A stretch of 64,000 bases of DNA, taken from Fusibacter bizertensis (GTDB lineage: Bacteria; Bacillota; Clostridia; Peptostreptococcales; Acidaminobacteraceae). The stretch is taken from the NCBI RefSeq assembly GCF_029914245.1, contig NZ_JARYZI010000003.1, positions 1 through 64,000 on the forward strand, given 5' to 3'. The notes under the pieces are model-generated. The model did not search any database. It was not told the origin of the DNA and saw nothing but the letters and a program-made list of their open reading frames with translations. Within the stretch, counting starts at the first letter, position 1, and each line of letters opens with the position of its first letter. A program made the position numbers and the translations under genes. Shown one piece after another: positions 51,750 through 61,932 of this stretch.

Positions 51750-54392
51750 CTACTTTATTTTCGTAGATATACTTTCAATTCTAGCATTAACTGTCATTAA
51801 CATTTCTTGATATTTAGTTTCCTTTTGACGTTCTTCTTCTAGCAACTGTGCTGGCGCTTTGTTTACAAAACCAGGATTGTTTAATTTGCTAATTACCCTT
51901 TCAACTTCTTTTTCGAGTTTTGTTCTTTCCTTGGTTAATCGCTCCATCTCTTTCTCAAAATCAATTAAGTCATCAAGTGGCAAATAAAGCTCTGCGCCAT
52001 ATATAACTGCTGAAACAGAATCTTCAGGCACTTCATTTTTATCAGCAACAACAATAACCTCAGAACATGAAGCAAGTGTTATTAAATATTCTGACTGCTC
52101 TAATAAAATCTTTGCAACACTTTCATCAGAAGCAAGAATCATACATTTTGCTTTTCTTGATGGTACAACATCCATTTCAGCACGAACATTTCTTAAATTT
52201 CTAATCGCATCCATGATTAGGTTCATTTGTCCAACTGCAGTTTCATTATGATAAGCCTTCTCTTCTTTTGGCCATTGATCAGTTACTAAAAGTCCTGTGA
52301 TATTAGGCATGAAACTCCAAATTTCTTCAGTAATAAATGGCATAAAAGGATGTAAAAGTCTAAGAATATCTTTAAGAACTTTAACAAGTACTTTCTGTAC
52401 AGTTTGTTTTGCCTCAAGATCTTCTCCATAAAGTCTTTTCTTCGCAAGTTCTATATACCAGTCACAATACTCATTCCATGTAAACTCATAGATCTTGTTC
52501 GCTGCGATTCCAAGTTCATATTTATCAAGTGCTGCTGTAATTTCAGCAATCATCGTTTCAAGTCTAGATAAAATCCATTGATCAGAAAGTGTGAGTTTTT
52601 CAGTACCATCAAGTTCAGGTAATTCTCCTTCAAGACCCATAATCACAAATCTAGAAGCATTCCAAAGTTTGTTTGCAAAATTTCTAGAAGATTCTACTCT
52701 TTCCACTTGGAACTTCAGATCATTACCAGGGCTATTGCCCGTTGCAAGCATAAATCTTAGAGCATCTGCTCCAAACTGATCGATAACATCAAGAGGGTCA
52801 ACGCCATTTCCAAGCGATTTACTCATCTTTTTGCCATTTGCATCTCTAACAAGACCATGGATAAATACATCATCAAATGGTTTCTCACCCATAGAATCAA
52901 GACCAGAAAAGACCATTCTAATTACCCAGAAGAAAATAATATCATATCCCGTTACCAGTACATTGGTTGGATAAAAGTAATCGAGCTCAGGTGTCTGATT
53001 CGGCCAACCTAACGTAGAGAAAGGCCAAAGCGCAGAACTGAACCAAGTATCAAGTACATCTTCATCTTGTCTAAAATGAGTCCCTCCACAACTAGGGCAA
53101 ACATCAGGCATCTCTTTTGCAACAACGATCTCAGGACAAGACTCACAGTAGTAAGCTGGGATTCGATGTCCCCACCATAGTTGTCTTGAGATACACCAAT
53201 CTCTAATGTTTTCTAGCCAGTTCATATATACTTTAGTAAAACGATCTGGAATAATATGCATTTCTTCTTTTTCAACTACGTCAATAGCTGGACCTGCCAA
53301 AGGCGCCATCTGTACAAACCATTGATCTGATACTCTTGGTTCAATAATCGTACTACATCTATAGCATGTACCAACATTATGTGGATGTTCCTTTATTTTT
53401 ACTAAGTAGCCTTCAGCTTCTAAGTCTTTAACAATTTCTTTTCTACAAGTAAAACGATCCATACCTTGGTATTTACCAGCGTTTTCATTCATAGTAGCAT
53501 CTTCATTCATGCCGTTTATTTGTTCCAAATTATGTCGCATACCAATTTCAAAATCGTTTGGATCATGTGCTGGTGTAACCTTAAGTGCGCCTGTTCCAAA
53601 GTCCATTTCTACATAGTCATCTGCTATAATCGGAATTTCTCTATTAAACAGTGGTAATAAACATTTCTTACCAATTAAATGTTTATATCTATCATCTTCT
53701 GGGTGAACTGCTACACCGGTATCAGCAACCATCGTTTCTGGTCTTGTCGTCGCAATTTCTAAAAACTCATCTGATCCAACCACAGGATATTTTACATGCC
53801 AAAATGCACCTGGTTTTTCTTCGTGCTCTACTTCTGCATCAGATAAAGTCGTCTTACAATCTGGACACCAGTTAATGAGACGATTGCCTCGATAGATTAA
53901 GCCTTTATCATAAAGACGTACAAAGACTTCGGTTACAGCTTGATTACAGCCTTCGTCCATGGTAAATCTTTCTTTATCCCAATCACAGCTAGAACCTAAC
54001 TTTTGCATTTGATTGACGATGATACGGCCATACTCATCTCGCCACTTCCATGCTCTTTTTAAGAACTCATCTCTTCCAAGTTCATCTTTAGTTAGACCTT
54101 CTTTCTCTTCAATTGACTTAAGCACTTTTACTTCAGTTGCTATACTTGCATGATCAGTTCCTGGAAGCCAAAGTGCTTCATATCCTTGGAGTCTCTTCCA
54201 GCGAATTAGCACATCTTGAAGTGTCTGATCTAATGCATGCCCCATATGAAGTTGACCCGTTATATTTGGGGGTGGCAAAACTATTGTATATGGTTTTTTA
54301 TCTGGATTGACTTTAGCACTAAAGCTTTTCTTCGCCAACCAATTCTCATAAATTCGATCTTCAAATTCCTTTGGATTGTACTTACTTTGCAT
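51750..54392 (-). CDS. valS: Valyl-tRNA synthetase
   Basis: The 880-residue class I enzyme has the HIGH motif in PPPNITGQLHMGHAL near residue 40, a CP1 editing domain (about 190-340), the KMSKSLGNGVDP motif near 520, and a C-terminal coiled coil (about 810-880). Cys pairs (CPDCKTT, CESCPEI, CPSCGGTHF) suggest zinc sites. It charges tRNA-Val and edits Thr. The start follows GGGAGG. T-box control. Confidence 0.97.
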   Translation of the reverse strand: MQSKYNPKEFEDRIYENWLAKKSFSAKVNPDKKPYTIVLPPPNITGQLHMGHALDQTLQDVLIRWKRLQGYEALWLPGTDHASIATEVKVLKSIEEKEGLTKDELGRDEFLKRAWKWRDEYGRIIVNQMQKLGSSCDWDKERFTMDEGCNQAVTEVFVRLYDKGLIYRGNRLINWCPDCKTTLSDAEVEHEEKPGAFWHVKYPVVGSDEFLEIATTRPETMVADTGVAVHPEDDRYKHLIGKKCLLPLFNREIPIIADDYVEMDFGTGALKVTPAHDPNDFEIGMRHNLEQINGMNEDATMNENAGKYQGMDRFTCRKEIVKDLEAEGYLVKIKEHPHNVGTCYRCSTIIEPRVSDQWFVQMAPLAGPAIDVVEKEEMHIIPDRFTKVYMNWLENIRDWCISRQLWWGHRIPAYYCESCPEIVVAKEMPDVCPSCGGTHFRQDEDVLDTWFSSALWPFSTLGWPNQTPELDYFYPTNVLVTGYDIIFFWVIRMVFSGLDSMGEKPFDDVFIHGLVRDANGKKMSKSLGNGVDPLDVIDQFGADALRFMLATGNSPGNDLKFQVERVESSRNFANKLWNASRFVIMGLEGELPELDGTEKLTLSDQWILSRLETMIAEITAALDKYELGIAANKIYEFTWNEYCDWYIELAKKRLYGEDLEAKQTVQKVLVKVLKDILRLLHPFMPFITEEIWSFMPNITGLLVTDQWPKEEKAYHNETAVGQMNLIMDAIRNLRNVRAEMDVVPSRKAKCMILASDESVAKILLEQSEYLITLASCSEVIVVADKNEVPEDSVSAVIYGAELYLPLDDLIDFEKEMERLTKERTKLEKEVERVISKLNNPGFVNKAPAQLLEEERQKETKYQEMLMTVNARIESISTKIK

Positions 54393-54440
54393 AATTTCCT
54401 CCCAAAATATAATTACTTAAACATTATTATGCTTACAAAA

Positions 54441-54705
54441 AATAAAAAAAACATCCGTCTTAAAGGGACGAATGATCCGCGATACCACCCTAATTCCATC
54501 TCATGTGAGATGACACCTCAATGCATATAACGGTGCTCACCGAATCTACCTACACACAATTTAATCCTTAAATTGCTTTAACAGACTTTCTCAAATGCGA
54601 CCTTCATTGCCTTTCATTTGGTAGATCTTACAGCCTTGAATCCACCTCTCTTATAACTTCCAGCAACTACTCCTCATTTTCACAGAATTTCATTTTCATA
54701 TTGTT
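54441..54705 (-). promoter_or_regulatory. T-box riboswitch upstream of valS (specifier GTC)
   Basis: T-box core AGGGTGGTATCGCGG at about 54492-54478 on the minus strand. The specifier context GAAG-GTC-GCATTTGAG places GTC (Val) at 54601-54599. The terminator CATTCGTCCC/AGACGGATG with a run of eight T lies before the binding site. Confidence 0.95.
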
Positions 54706-54708
54706 CTA

Positions 54709-54737
54709 ATTATAATCAAATCACCTTAAAAAGTCAA
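54709..54737 (-). promoter_or_regulatory. Promoter of T-box-valS-folC
   Basis: Minus strand: -35 TTGACT (54737-54732), 17-bp spacer, perfect -10 TATAAT (54714-54709). Confidence 0.85.
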
Positions 54738-54846
54738 CAACTCATCCCCCTTTTAAGGCTTTCTAATTCTGTTCTAACGCGAATTTAACCTTTATCCTTT
54801 ATACTTTAGTTAAATAATGATTTGAACTTATACTTTGGAGGTTTAT

Positions 54847-55362
54847 ATGAACGAGTCAAGGAACAAGCTACTAGGCATTCTATTAGTAATAGCCGGAGGA
54901 ATTTTAGTACTAGATTATTATCATATTATTCATTTTAGCTTTTGGGATTTTTGGCCACTCATTTTAGTTTATATTGGTGCGAAAGCTGAAAGAGATTATT
55001 TTGCTGGTTCAGCAAGTGGTAGAAACTTGTTAACAGGCGCGACTTTTCTCACATATGGTTTGTTTTTTTTACTAGGCAATTTTACGACTTGGGGTATTCA
55101 AGGAAAATTATGGCCCCTTTATATTTTAGGACCAGCAATTGGTTTCTTACAGATGGCATACTATGGCCATAGACCAAGAAGTAATTACCGAACAGGTTTT
55201 GTCCTTTCAGCTATTTCTCTCGTTTTTTTAGTTGAAAATTTTATCAACCTCAATTATGATTTGATACTTTTTGTTGGACTTATTGCTGTTGGTCTATTTA
55301 TGTTAAGAAAATCTGATCCTGTAGAAAGTGATGACAGAGATGAAGATGATGAAAGATATTAA
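54847..55362 (+). CDS. LiaF/DUF5668-type membrane protein
   Basis: The 171-residue protein has five or six membrane helices, including the N-terminal pair typical of LiaF-type transmembrane domains (LLGILLVIAGGILVLDYYHIIHFSFWDFWPLILVYIGAKA), and an acidic tail (ESDDRDEDDERY). LiaF proteins of Bacillus sense envelope stress together with LiaRS, but here there is no extracellular domain or partner two-component system. The ATG at 54847 follows TTGGAGG; the TTG within that site is rejected. It is monocistronic. Confidence 0.8.
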   Translation: MNESRNKLLGILLVIAGGILVLDYYHIIHFSFWDFWPLILVYIGAKAERDYFAGSASGRNLLTGATFLTYGLFFLLGNFTTWGIQGKLWPLYILGPAIGFLQMAYYGHRPRSNYRTGFVLSAISLVFLVENFINLNYDLILFVGLIAVGLFMLRKSDPVESDDRDEDDERY

Positions 55363-55380
55363 TTAATACGTTATTTTTAA

Positions 55381-55432
55381 AAAGAGCAGTGGTACCAATT
55401 CTTTAACAATTAGAATGGTACCCACTGCTCTT
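55381..55432. terminator. Bidirectional terminator
   Basis: AAGAGCAGTGG-TACCAATTCT pairs with AGAATGGTACCCACTGCTCTT around TTAACAATT, followed by a T-run on the plus strand and a matching A-run on the other side. It lies between the LiaF-like gene and pepT. Confidence 0.85.
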
Positions 55433-55478
55433 TTTTATTAATTACAGTTCATCAAATTTTAGCTGTATATGTCGTCCA

Positions 55479-56699
55479 CTACTTTCCAACATAAAGCTTA
55501 ACTATTTCAACTAGTATATCAACTGTTTTTTCCATTGACTGTACAGGAATATACTCAAATTTACCATGAAAATTATGGCCCCCAGTACAAACATTTGGAC
55601 ATGGTAGCCCCATATATGAAAGTCTAGCACCATCTGTTCCACCTCTAACTGGTACAACAATCGGTTTAATTTCCAAGTTTTCCATAGCTTGTATTGCATT
55701 TTCAATCAAATGGAAATAAGGCAATATTTTTTCCTTCATGTTGTAATATGAATCAACAATTTCAATTTCAACAGTTCCATTGCCATACTTAGCATTTAAA
55801 AACGTCTCAATTTCTTTGAAAATCTTCTTTTTTGCTTCAAATTTCGTCATATCATGATCTCTAATGATATAGAGCATGCTAGTTAATTCTACCGAGCCAT
55901 TGATATCATTAAGATGGTTAAATCCTTCATAAGCTTCCGTATATGCTGGATTATCAAATGTTGGTAACATCGCATGCAATTCCATCCCTATGAGAATCGC
56001 ATTTTTCATCTTGCCTTTTGCAGAGCCCGGGTGAATATTGGTACCATGGATTTTGATTTTTGCAGTTGCCGCATTGAAGTTTTCGTACTCAACTTCACCA
56101 AGTTCACCACCATCAACCGTATAACCAAAATCTGCATTTAATTTCTCAAGGTTAAATAAATTAGCGCCTCGGCCAACTTCTTCGTCTGGCGTAAAAGCAA
56201 TTTTAATCTCACTATGCTTAATGTCTGGATGTGTAATCAGATATTCTGCCATTGTTAAAATTTCTGCAATTCCAGCTTTATTGTCAGCACCGAGTAAAGT
56301 TGTACCATCTGTTACAATTAGATCATTTCCAATATAATGTTCTAGATGTTCAAATTCTTTTGGTGACATCTTAATTTGTAATGATTCATTAAGTACAATT
56401 TCACCGCCATCATATTTTTCTACGATTTTAGCTTTTACATCTGCACCAGACATATCTGGAGATGTATCCATATGAGCAATAAAAGCAAGTTTTGGTCCCG
56501 GTGCATTACCACTTATATAACCATACACATACCCGTTTTCATCTAGTTCTACACCCTCTATCCCAATAGCTTTCATTTCTGCTATCAAGTAGTTAGCCAA
56601 ATTCAATTGTTTTTCTGTTGAAGGACAAGTTTCAGATTCTGGATCTGATTCTGTATCGAAAGCAACGTATTTTAAAAATCTTTCATGTACCTTAGTCAT
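55479..56699 (-). CDS. pepT: Peptidase T (tripeptidase, M20B)
   Basis: The 406-residue protein has the M20 metal motifs: [12 protein letters not shown] near residue 75, [12 protein letters not shown] near 138, [11 protein letters not shown] near 170, and the [12 protein letters not shown] motif near 345. It cleaves N-terminal residues from tripeptides in the cytoplasm, fitting amino-acid fermentation. Overlaps the aminotransferase stop by 4 bp. Confidence 0.96.
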   Translation of the reverse strand: MTKVHERFLKYVAFDTESDPESETCPSTEKQLNLANYLIAEMKAIGIEGVELDENGYVYGYISGNAPGPKLAFIAHMDTSPDMSGADVKAKIVEKYDGGEIVLNESLQIKMSPKEFEHLEHYIGNDLIVTDGTTLLGADNKAGIAEILTMAEYLITHPDIKHSEIKIAFTPDEEVGRGANLFNLEKLNADFGYTVDGGELGEVEYENFNAATAKIKIHGTNIHPGSAKGKMKNAILIGMELHAMLPTFDNPAYTEAYEGFNHLNDINGSVELTSMLYIIRDHDMTKFEAKKKIFKEIETFLNAKYGNGTVEIEIVDSYYNMKEKILPYFHLIENAIQAMENLEIKPIVVPVRGGTDGARLSYMGLPCPNVCTGGHNFHGKFEYIPVQSMEKTVDILVEIVKLYVGK

Positions 56700-57523
56700 A
56701 ATAACCTCCTCGTAGTTTCTATATCATTTTTTACAGCACTTTTTAGTGCCTCTAAAATCTGAGTTAATAAGGGATGTTCTGATGAAGCATAGTTTATGTT
56801 ATCAATTGAAGCTATTGGCAAAATATTGATAGACGTACCAGATAAAAAACAAGCATCAAATGTAGCTAAATTTTCATAAGAAATATTCATCTCTATATTT
56901 TTTACGCCTATTACTTCAATCACCTTCAAAATTTTCTTTCGTGTAATGCCCTCTAAAACATCTTTTGTTTTTGCAGAATAAACGCAATTTTCTTTAACAA
57001 AAAATAAGTTAGACCGGCTCCCCTCTGTAACATAACCCTCAGAATTTATCAAGATCACTTCAAAAGCATTATGTTCCTTCTTTAATCGATTGATTTTCTC
57101 AGTAAATTCACTTCTGAAAATTTTGGCGTGAGGATTAATGCGCTCAACCTGATGTGATATCGTTTTAACACCAATTTGATATTCGTCTGTCGTGGGGTAA
57201 TAAGAAATCACAAAAAAAAGCGTCCATATAAACTGCTGTTCTTCATCTCTCCCTATTTCAATTCTAATATTGTTATCTTTTATATTCGTTTTGGATACTA
57301 AGGTGTTTAGTCCTTCTAAAATCGATATTGGAGAAACCACTTGGCTTTCTCCAATCATTTCTAGCGATTGAGTCATCCTCTCCATGTGCCCTTCAAAGAA
57401 CATCGGAACACCATCCAAAAGACGTATCACTTCATATACTGGTGGCTGTGAAAACTTTATAATATCGGTTGAAACAATGAGTTTCCCATTTTGAATTCGA
57501 TATTCTGTCAACTGGTTCAACAT
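56696..57523 (-). CDS. Class IV PLP-dependent aminotransferase
   Basis: The 275-residue protein belongs to fold-type IV aminotransferases (branched-chain, D-amino acid or aminodeoxychorismate lyase type). The likely PLP lysine is K134 in [27 protein letters not shown] near 165 and [10 protein letters not shown] near 195 are family signatures. Substrate cannot be decided from sequence. The ATG at 57523 follows TTGGAGG. It is translationally coupled to pepT. Confidence 0.85.
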   Translation of the reverse strand: MLNQLTEYRIQNGKLIVSTDIIKFSQPPVYEVIRLLDGVPMFFEGHMERMTQSLEMIGESQVVSPISILEGLNTLVSKTNIKDNNIRIEIGRDEEQQFIWTLFFVISYYPTTDEYQIGVKTISHQVERINPHAKIFRSEFTEKINRLKKEHNAFEVILINSEGYVTEGSRSNLFFVKENCVYSAKTKDVLEGITRKKILKVIEVIGVKNIEMNISYENLATFDACFLSGTSINILPIASIDNINYASSEHPLLTQILEALKSAVKNDIETTRRLL

Positions 57524-57570
57524 ATTTCGTACCTCCAAATATATTATATGCTAAATTATACTAGAAAAAA

Positions 57571-57622
57571 AGAGTCAAACAATAGATTGATTGTTCTACA
57601 ATCTTCTTAATTGTTTAACTCT
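57571..57622 (-). terminator. Terminator of the ABC permease operon
   Basis: AGAGTTAAACAAT and ATTGTTTGACTCT form an outer stem that encloses a second hairpin (AGATTG...CAATCT). The minus strand ends in TTTTTTT. Confidence 0.85.
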
Positions 57623-57649
57623 TCTTTGTATGTTATGCAATATTGCTCA

Positions 57650-58975
57650 CTACTCTGTTCTTATAGCTTCTAGCGCACTTAACTTAGTCGCTCTAACGGC
57701 CGGATAATAACCTGCGATTAAACCTATCAGTGTTGAAAAACCCATCCCTGATAAAGATAACCAGATTGGTATGTCTGAGAGTAACGCAGGTCCATAATAC
57801 CCAGACTCGCCATTCATTCCAGATAAAATCGAATTGATAATTGCAGATATCCCATAGCTAATTCCGATTCCTAGGATTCCACCAAACAATCCAATCATTG
57901 CAGCTTCAAATAAGAATAGTCTTTTTATATCTTTTAATTGTGCACCAATTACTTTCATAACCCCAATCTCTTTCGTTCTTTCATAGATCGACATTACCAT
58001 AGTATTGGTAATTCCAATGGCAGCTACAAATAGCGAGACTGCTCCTATGCCACCTAGTATTGCTTGAATTAAACCCGATGTTTGTTTTTGATTTTCAAGT
58101 GCATCAGTTAAACTATAGGCTTCATATCCCATTTCTTTAATCTGATCTTGAACCTCCTGAACGTTTTTGATATTATTCACGCTTACTTTCATCTCATCAT
58201 ATTTATTTTCTTTAGTTTTAGAGCTACGCGAACCTTTTGAGCCATTATTTTGATCAGCTGTTTTGTTTTTTCTATCAAAATCAGTTTTAAGTTTTACATA
58301 ATTATCATAATCCATAAACACATCCCAAGAATACGTATAATCTTGTTCAGAAGTAATACCTGTTGGTGTGAGTATAAATCCTCTTGGTCTTTTCCCATCA
58401 TAATATTGAGAAGTTGGGAGCATTTCAATTTTCGTGTTGAAAATATCGACTACTGGTGGATTTTGATAAGGATTCCTCGAATTGGGATCATAGAAATTTT
58501 GTTTTGCATAAAAGCCAAACAGAACTTCGTTATTTCCTTCTTTTGTCGGAAGCGTACCTTCACTTAATTTGATACCCATAAGTGATAATTTATCAAAATC
58601 TACCGCCTTGAGACTGGTATAATTTTCATATTTCCCTGCATAGATTTTCGATTCAAATCTTTTGAAGCCAATCACAAAATCAACATTGTCAATTGCCTCA
58701 ATAGTTGCAATCGTTTCATCATCAAGATATAGTTGTCCATCTGAAGCGCTTGAAGAGCCCTCCATACGATATTGATTTGCATAGATATCAATCATCGTCA
58801 GACTTCCATACTCCTCTAATTGTTGTTCAAATGCCTTGTTCATCCCTAAACCTAGCGAAACCATAACAACAATAGATGCAGTTCCAATAATTACACCTAG
58901 TACAGTAAGAATAGTTCTAGCTTTTCGACGCAATAAATTCTTAATGCCCATCAAAGCCAAATCAAAACTATTCAT
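57650..58975 (-). CDS. MacB/FtsX-type ABC transporter permease
   Basis: The 441-residue protein has the MacB_PCD layout: one N-terminal membrane helix (TILTVLGVIIGTASIVVMVSLGLG), a large extracellular domain (about 50-300) and three C-terminal helices with the FtsX motif ERTKEIGVMKVIGAQ near 335. Such permeases work mechanically and do not necessarily move a small substrate through the membrane. It overlaps the CARDB-like gene by 8 bp (ATGAATAG). The operon order is ATPase, CARDB-like protein, permease. Confidence 0.92.
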   Translation of the reverse strand: MNSFDLALMGIKNLLRRKARTILTVLGVIIGTASIVVMVSLGLGMNKAFEQQLEEYGSLTMIDIYANQYRMEGSSSASDGQLYLDDETIATIEAIDNVDFVIGFKRFESKIYAGKYENYTSLKAVDFDKLSLMGIKLSEGTLPTKEGNNEVLFGFYAKQNFYDPNSRNPYQNPPVVDIFNTKIEMLPTSQYYDGKRPRGFILTPTGITSEQDYTYSWDVFMDYDNYVKLKTDFDRKNKTADQNNGSKGSRSSKTKENKYDEMKVSVNNIKNVQEVQDQIKEMGYEAYSLTDALENQKQTSGLIQAILGGIGAVSLFVAAIGITNTMVMSIYERTKEIGVMKVIGAQLKDIKRLFLFEAAMIGLFGGILGIGISYGISAIINSILSGMNGESGYYGPALLSDIPIWLSLSGMGFSTLIGLIAGYYPAVRATKLSALEAIRTE

Positions 58976-61010
58976 CTAACTCCTCCATTTCTTTTTTGTG
59001 TTTTTTAGCTTTTAGTACTTTTCGAATGATAAATGCAACAATTGCCAAAACAACAATAATTGCAATGATAATCTGCCATAATGGCATGCCTTTTTTTTCT
59101 TCTTCTATTGGCATACCTGGATCAATCGGGAATTCTCCGCCGCCTTCTTCAAAAGTTGGCATCTCAGTAACCATATAAGTAAATGGTTGTTCTAACGTTG
59201 AAATGGTTCCAAGTGCATCTTCAAATGTATAGATTAACTTTCCTTCAAATGAACCACTTTCATAAGCAAACGCTTGAGCTGAGAAGAATTCGCTTTTTCC
59301 AGCTTCAAAATTACCAACAAAGTAACTGCCTTCGTTAGTTTCAACACCTTCTAGTTTAACAATCATGTTGTACATAGTGGATTTACCTAGATTGTAAAAT
59401 TCTTGTTCAATATAGAATGGTTGCCCTGCATAGATCTCAAACGGCACTACCATCTCCGCTGTTTCAAGTCTTACAGGTTGAGCTACAGCAATACTTAGTA
59501 CTTCGCTTTCTTCATATGGAGACTTATTAGCATCATATGCATTACCTTTACCATCTTCGTACTCCATCTTAGCCGTTACTGTATAAATTTTTACATTGGC
59601 ATCAATTTTAGTCTTAAGATTAATTGTTTGTGTATACACTTGACCTGGTCCGATGCTCGCGATAAAGAAGGAACTCGATGAATCAACAGGTGTGAAAACA
59701 TTGTCTTCACTTGTTAAAGTCACTTTAATATTTTTTGTTCCCTCAGTTGTACTTGTATTTTTAATATTTAATGTCAACGGATAATTTTGTCCTGCATAGA
59801 CATATTCACCGCCGTAGTTATAATTATCAACAATTAATTTTGGTTTACTTGAAGTATCAGTTTCGCTGCCTTCAACGTATAAACCCACATATTCTTGAAT
59901 GGTTTCTGGTTCTACATTTGTTGCATCTTTTGGTACATAAGCAACTTTGATATAAGAATGATAATTTTCAGTAGCTGTCTCAGCTTTTGCCATTAATTTA
60001 AAAGTCATTGTTTTTGATGCCCCAGGCGCTAAATTCTTAACGACAACTCTAGATGTTGCCTTTGAAATAAAGACATCTGGGTAATCATAACTTACATCTG
60101 CTGTTGCAATTTCTACATTACCATTGTTGGTAATTGTAAAAGCAACCTCGAAGTCTTGATTTGATTTAACTGCATTTGGAAAAACAACATCTGAGATTTC
60201 CAAATCTGCATCAATTGAGTCTTTTCCCGCCATAGTGACATATGCTATTGAATCTTTAGTATATGCTTTACCAGTTTCATCAATATATGAAATTTTAAGG
60301 TTGATCGGAAAAGTACCTGCCTTAGCATCTTTACCTGCAATAACGTTAAAGTATACCATCTGTGTGTTTTTAGTTCCCAATTCAGCAAATGTTTTTGTAT
60401 CAACATCCTTGTATAGAACTACACCTTCGTTAGAAAAACCCGAAGCGGTGATTTTTACATCTTTAGCAACAATTCCACCTGAATTTTTGATTTTAAGCAC
60501 AAGTGAGTCTGGTGTATTTGGCTCTAAAGCACTTTGTCCAGTTTCATAAGAAAAAACACCTAAGATAGGCTCAACATTTCCATTATCAACTTGTACATAT
60601 ACTTTTTCTGTAGTTGAGTAGCCATTATCATCAAAGTTACTATACTCAATTAAAACATTGAACTCATATATCTTCGATTCAGCCGTTGGACTCGTTGTTA
60701 CATTGAAAATTAACTCTTTTGAATCATTTGGATTTAAAAACGAGAAAGTTTGTGACAAATTTGCTATATCACTTCTAAAAGGATGTTCCCCTTGTATACT
60801 AACTCTTACATTTTGTGCTACTACATATCCAGCATTTTTAATGTTTACCTTAAATTCAGATTTTTCACCTGCTTTAACTACTTGAAGTTCTCCATCTGCA
60901 ACGACTCCAAGCACTGGCTTATAAGGATCTGATACTGCAAAACTAAATGAGTTTAATGTCAACATTAAAACCATCATCATTACCATTATTTTTTTGATGT
61001 TCAACTTCAT
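58968..61010 (-). CDS. Large surface protein with CARDB-like repeats (COG1361 type)
   Basis: The 680-residue protein begins with a signal peptide (MKLNIKKIMVMMMVLMLTLNSFSFAV), followed by five or six repeats of about 110 residues of the CARDB/Ig-like type (such as VVKAGEKSEFKVNIKNAGYVVAQNVRVS, ALEPNTPDSLVLKIKNSGGIVAKDVKI and FEVAFTITNNGNVEIATADVSY). The C-terminus has a membrane helix (LWQIIIAIIVVLAIVAFIIRKVLK) and a short basic-acidic tail. It is therefore anchored outside the cell. It probably works with the MacB-type permease as its external partner. The ATG at 61010 follows AAGGGG; the longer frame has no support. Confidence 0.85.
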   Translation of the reverse strand: MKLNIKKIMVMMMVLMLTLNSFSFAVSDPYKPVLGVVADGELQVVKAGEKSEFKVNIKNAGYVVAQNVRVSIQGEHPFRSDIANLSQTFSFLNPNDSKELIFNVTTSPTAESKIYEFNVLIEYSNFDDNGYSTTEKVYVQVDNGNVEPILGVFSYETGQSALEPNTPDSLVLKIKNSGGIVAKDVKITASGFSNEGVVLYKDVDTKTFAELGTKNTQMVYFNVIAGKDAKAGTFPINLKISYIDETGKAYTKDSIAYVTMAGKDSIDADLEISDVVFPNAVKSNQDFEVAFTITNNGNVEIATADVSYDYPDVFISKATSRVVVKNLAPGASKTMTFKLMAKAETATENYHSYIKVAYVPKDATNVEPETIQEYVGLYVEGSETDTSSKPKLIVDNYNYGGEYVYAGQNYPLTLNIKNTSTTEGTKNIKVTLTSEDNVFTPVDSSSSFFIASIGPGQVYTQTINLKTKIDANVKIYTVTAKMEYEDGKGNAYDANKSPYEESEVLSIAVAQPVRLETAEMVVPFEIYAGQPFYIEQEFYNLGKSTMYNMIVKLEGVETNEGSYFVGNFEAGKSEFFSAQAFAYESGSFEGKLIYTFEDALGTISTLEQPFTYMVTEMPTFEEGGGEFPIDPGMPIEEEKKGMPLWQIIIAIIVVLAIVAFIIRKVLKAKKHKKEMEELDE

Positions 61011-61044
61011 TTTATTCCCCTTAATATTCGACTTTTTGAGTGTA

Positions 61045-61845
61045 TTAAACATGTACATAATTTTCTTCATAAGGTTTGATGTACTTTTCATATACATCAT
61101 CAACACTTCGTTCTTCGATACTTTGTATATCTCCATCACGGATATGAATGACTTTGTCTGCATAAAGTGCGACTTCTGGATCATGTGTTACTATTACGAT
61201 TGTTTGTGTTTTCTCACGCGCCATCTTCCACATAATATGCATAACTTCTATAGAAGTTTTAGTATCAAGGTTACCCGTAGGTTCATCGGCAAAGATAATC
61301 TCAGGCGTACCAACAAAGGCTCTAGCAATCCCGACGCGCTGTTGTTGTCCTCCACTCATCTGGCTTGGCTTATGTTTGTAACGCTCTTCGAGCCCTACCA
61401 TTTTAAGATATTTTTTTGCGATTTTTTCTCTTTTGGCCTTTGGAACTCTTCGAAAAATTAAAGGCATCGCTACATTTTCAAGTGCCGTAAGTGCTGCTAA
61501 TAAGTTATAAGACTGAAATATAAAGCCAATATATTTTTGTCTAAATCCCGCTAAACGTTTTTCATTCATTTTCTCAATTGGATTCCCTTTTATTTCTATA
61601 GAACCCTTAGTCGGCTTTTCTAGGCCGGCCATCATATTAAGTAATGTTGATTTTCCAGAACCAGAAGTTCCCAATATACAACAAATCTCTCCTTTATAGA
61701 TTGACAAGTTGATCTTATTAAGTGCAACTACTTTTTCATTTCCAATCTTATAAACTTTGCGGAGATCTTTGACTTCAATGACACAGTCTTTTTTTGTTAC
61801 TTCGGCTGATTTTATGTCTTTTTTTGCATCACTATTCTCTATCAC
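61045..61845 (-). CDS. ABC transporter ATP-binding protein (LolD/MacB family)
   Basis: The 266-residue protein has Walker A GTSGSGKST near residue 51, the Q-loop IGFIFQSYNL, signature MSGGQQQRVGIARAF near 145 and Walker B IIFADEPTGNLD near 169, all of the MacB/LolD group. It energises the permease. The start is taken as the GTG at 61845, which follows AAAGGAGGT by 7 bp; the in-frame ATG at 61863 lies before the binding site. N-terminal residues 1-20 (ENSDAKKDIKSAEVTKKD) are an extra hydrophilic tail. First gene of the three-gene operon. Confidence 0.93.
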   Translation of the reverse strand: MIENSDAKKDIKSAEVTKKDCVIEVKDLRKVYKIGNEKVVALNKINLSIYKGEICCILGTSGSGKSTLLNMMAGLEKPTKGSIEIKGNPIEKMNEKRLAGFRQKYIGFIFQSYNLLAALTALENVAMPLIFRRVPKAKREKIAKKYLKMVGLEERYKHKPSQMSGGQQQRVGIARAFVGTPEIIFADEPTGNLDTKTSIEVMHIMWKMAREKTQTIVIVTHDPEVALYADKVIHIRDGDIQSIEERSVDDVYEKYIKPYEENYVHV

Positions 61846-61932
61846 GTTATGACCTCCTTTCATTGTGATTAATGGTGCTTTATTCTCTTCCCTATCATAA
61901 CGCTTAATCCTTTACTTACACTAAGGAAAACA

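Noticed and set aside
61011-61184. 58-residue N-terminal extension of the CARDB-like protein
   Set aside because: It would overlap the ATPase gene upstream and hides the signal peptide; the inner ATG with AAGGGG gives a normal secreted protein.
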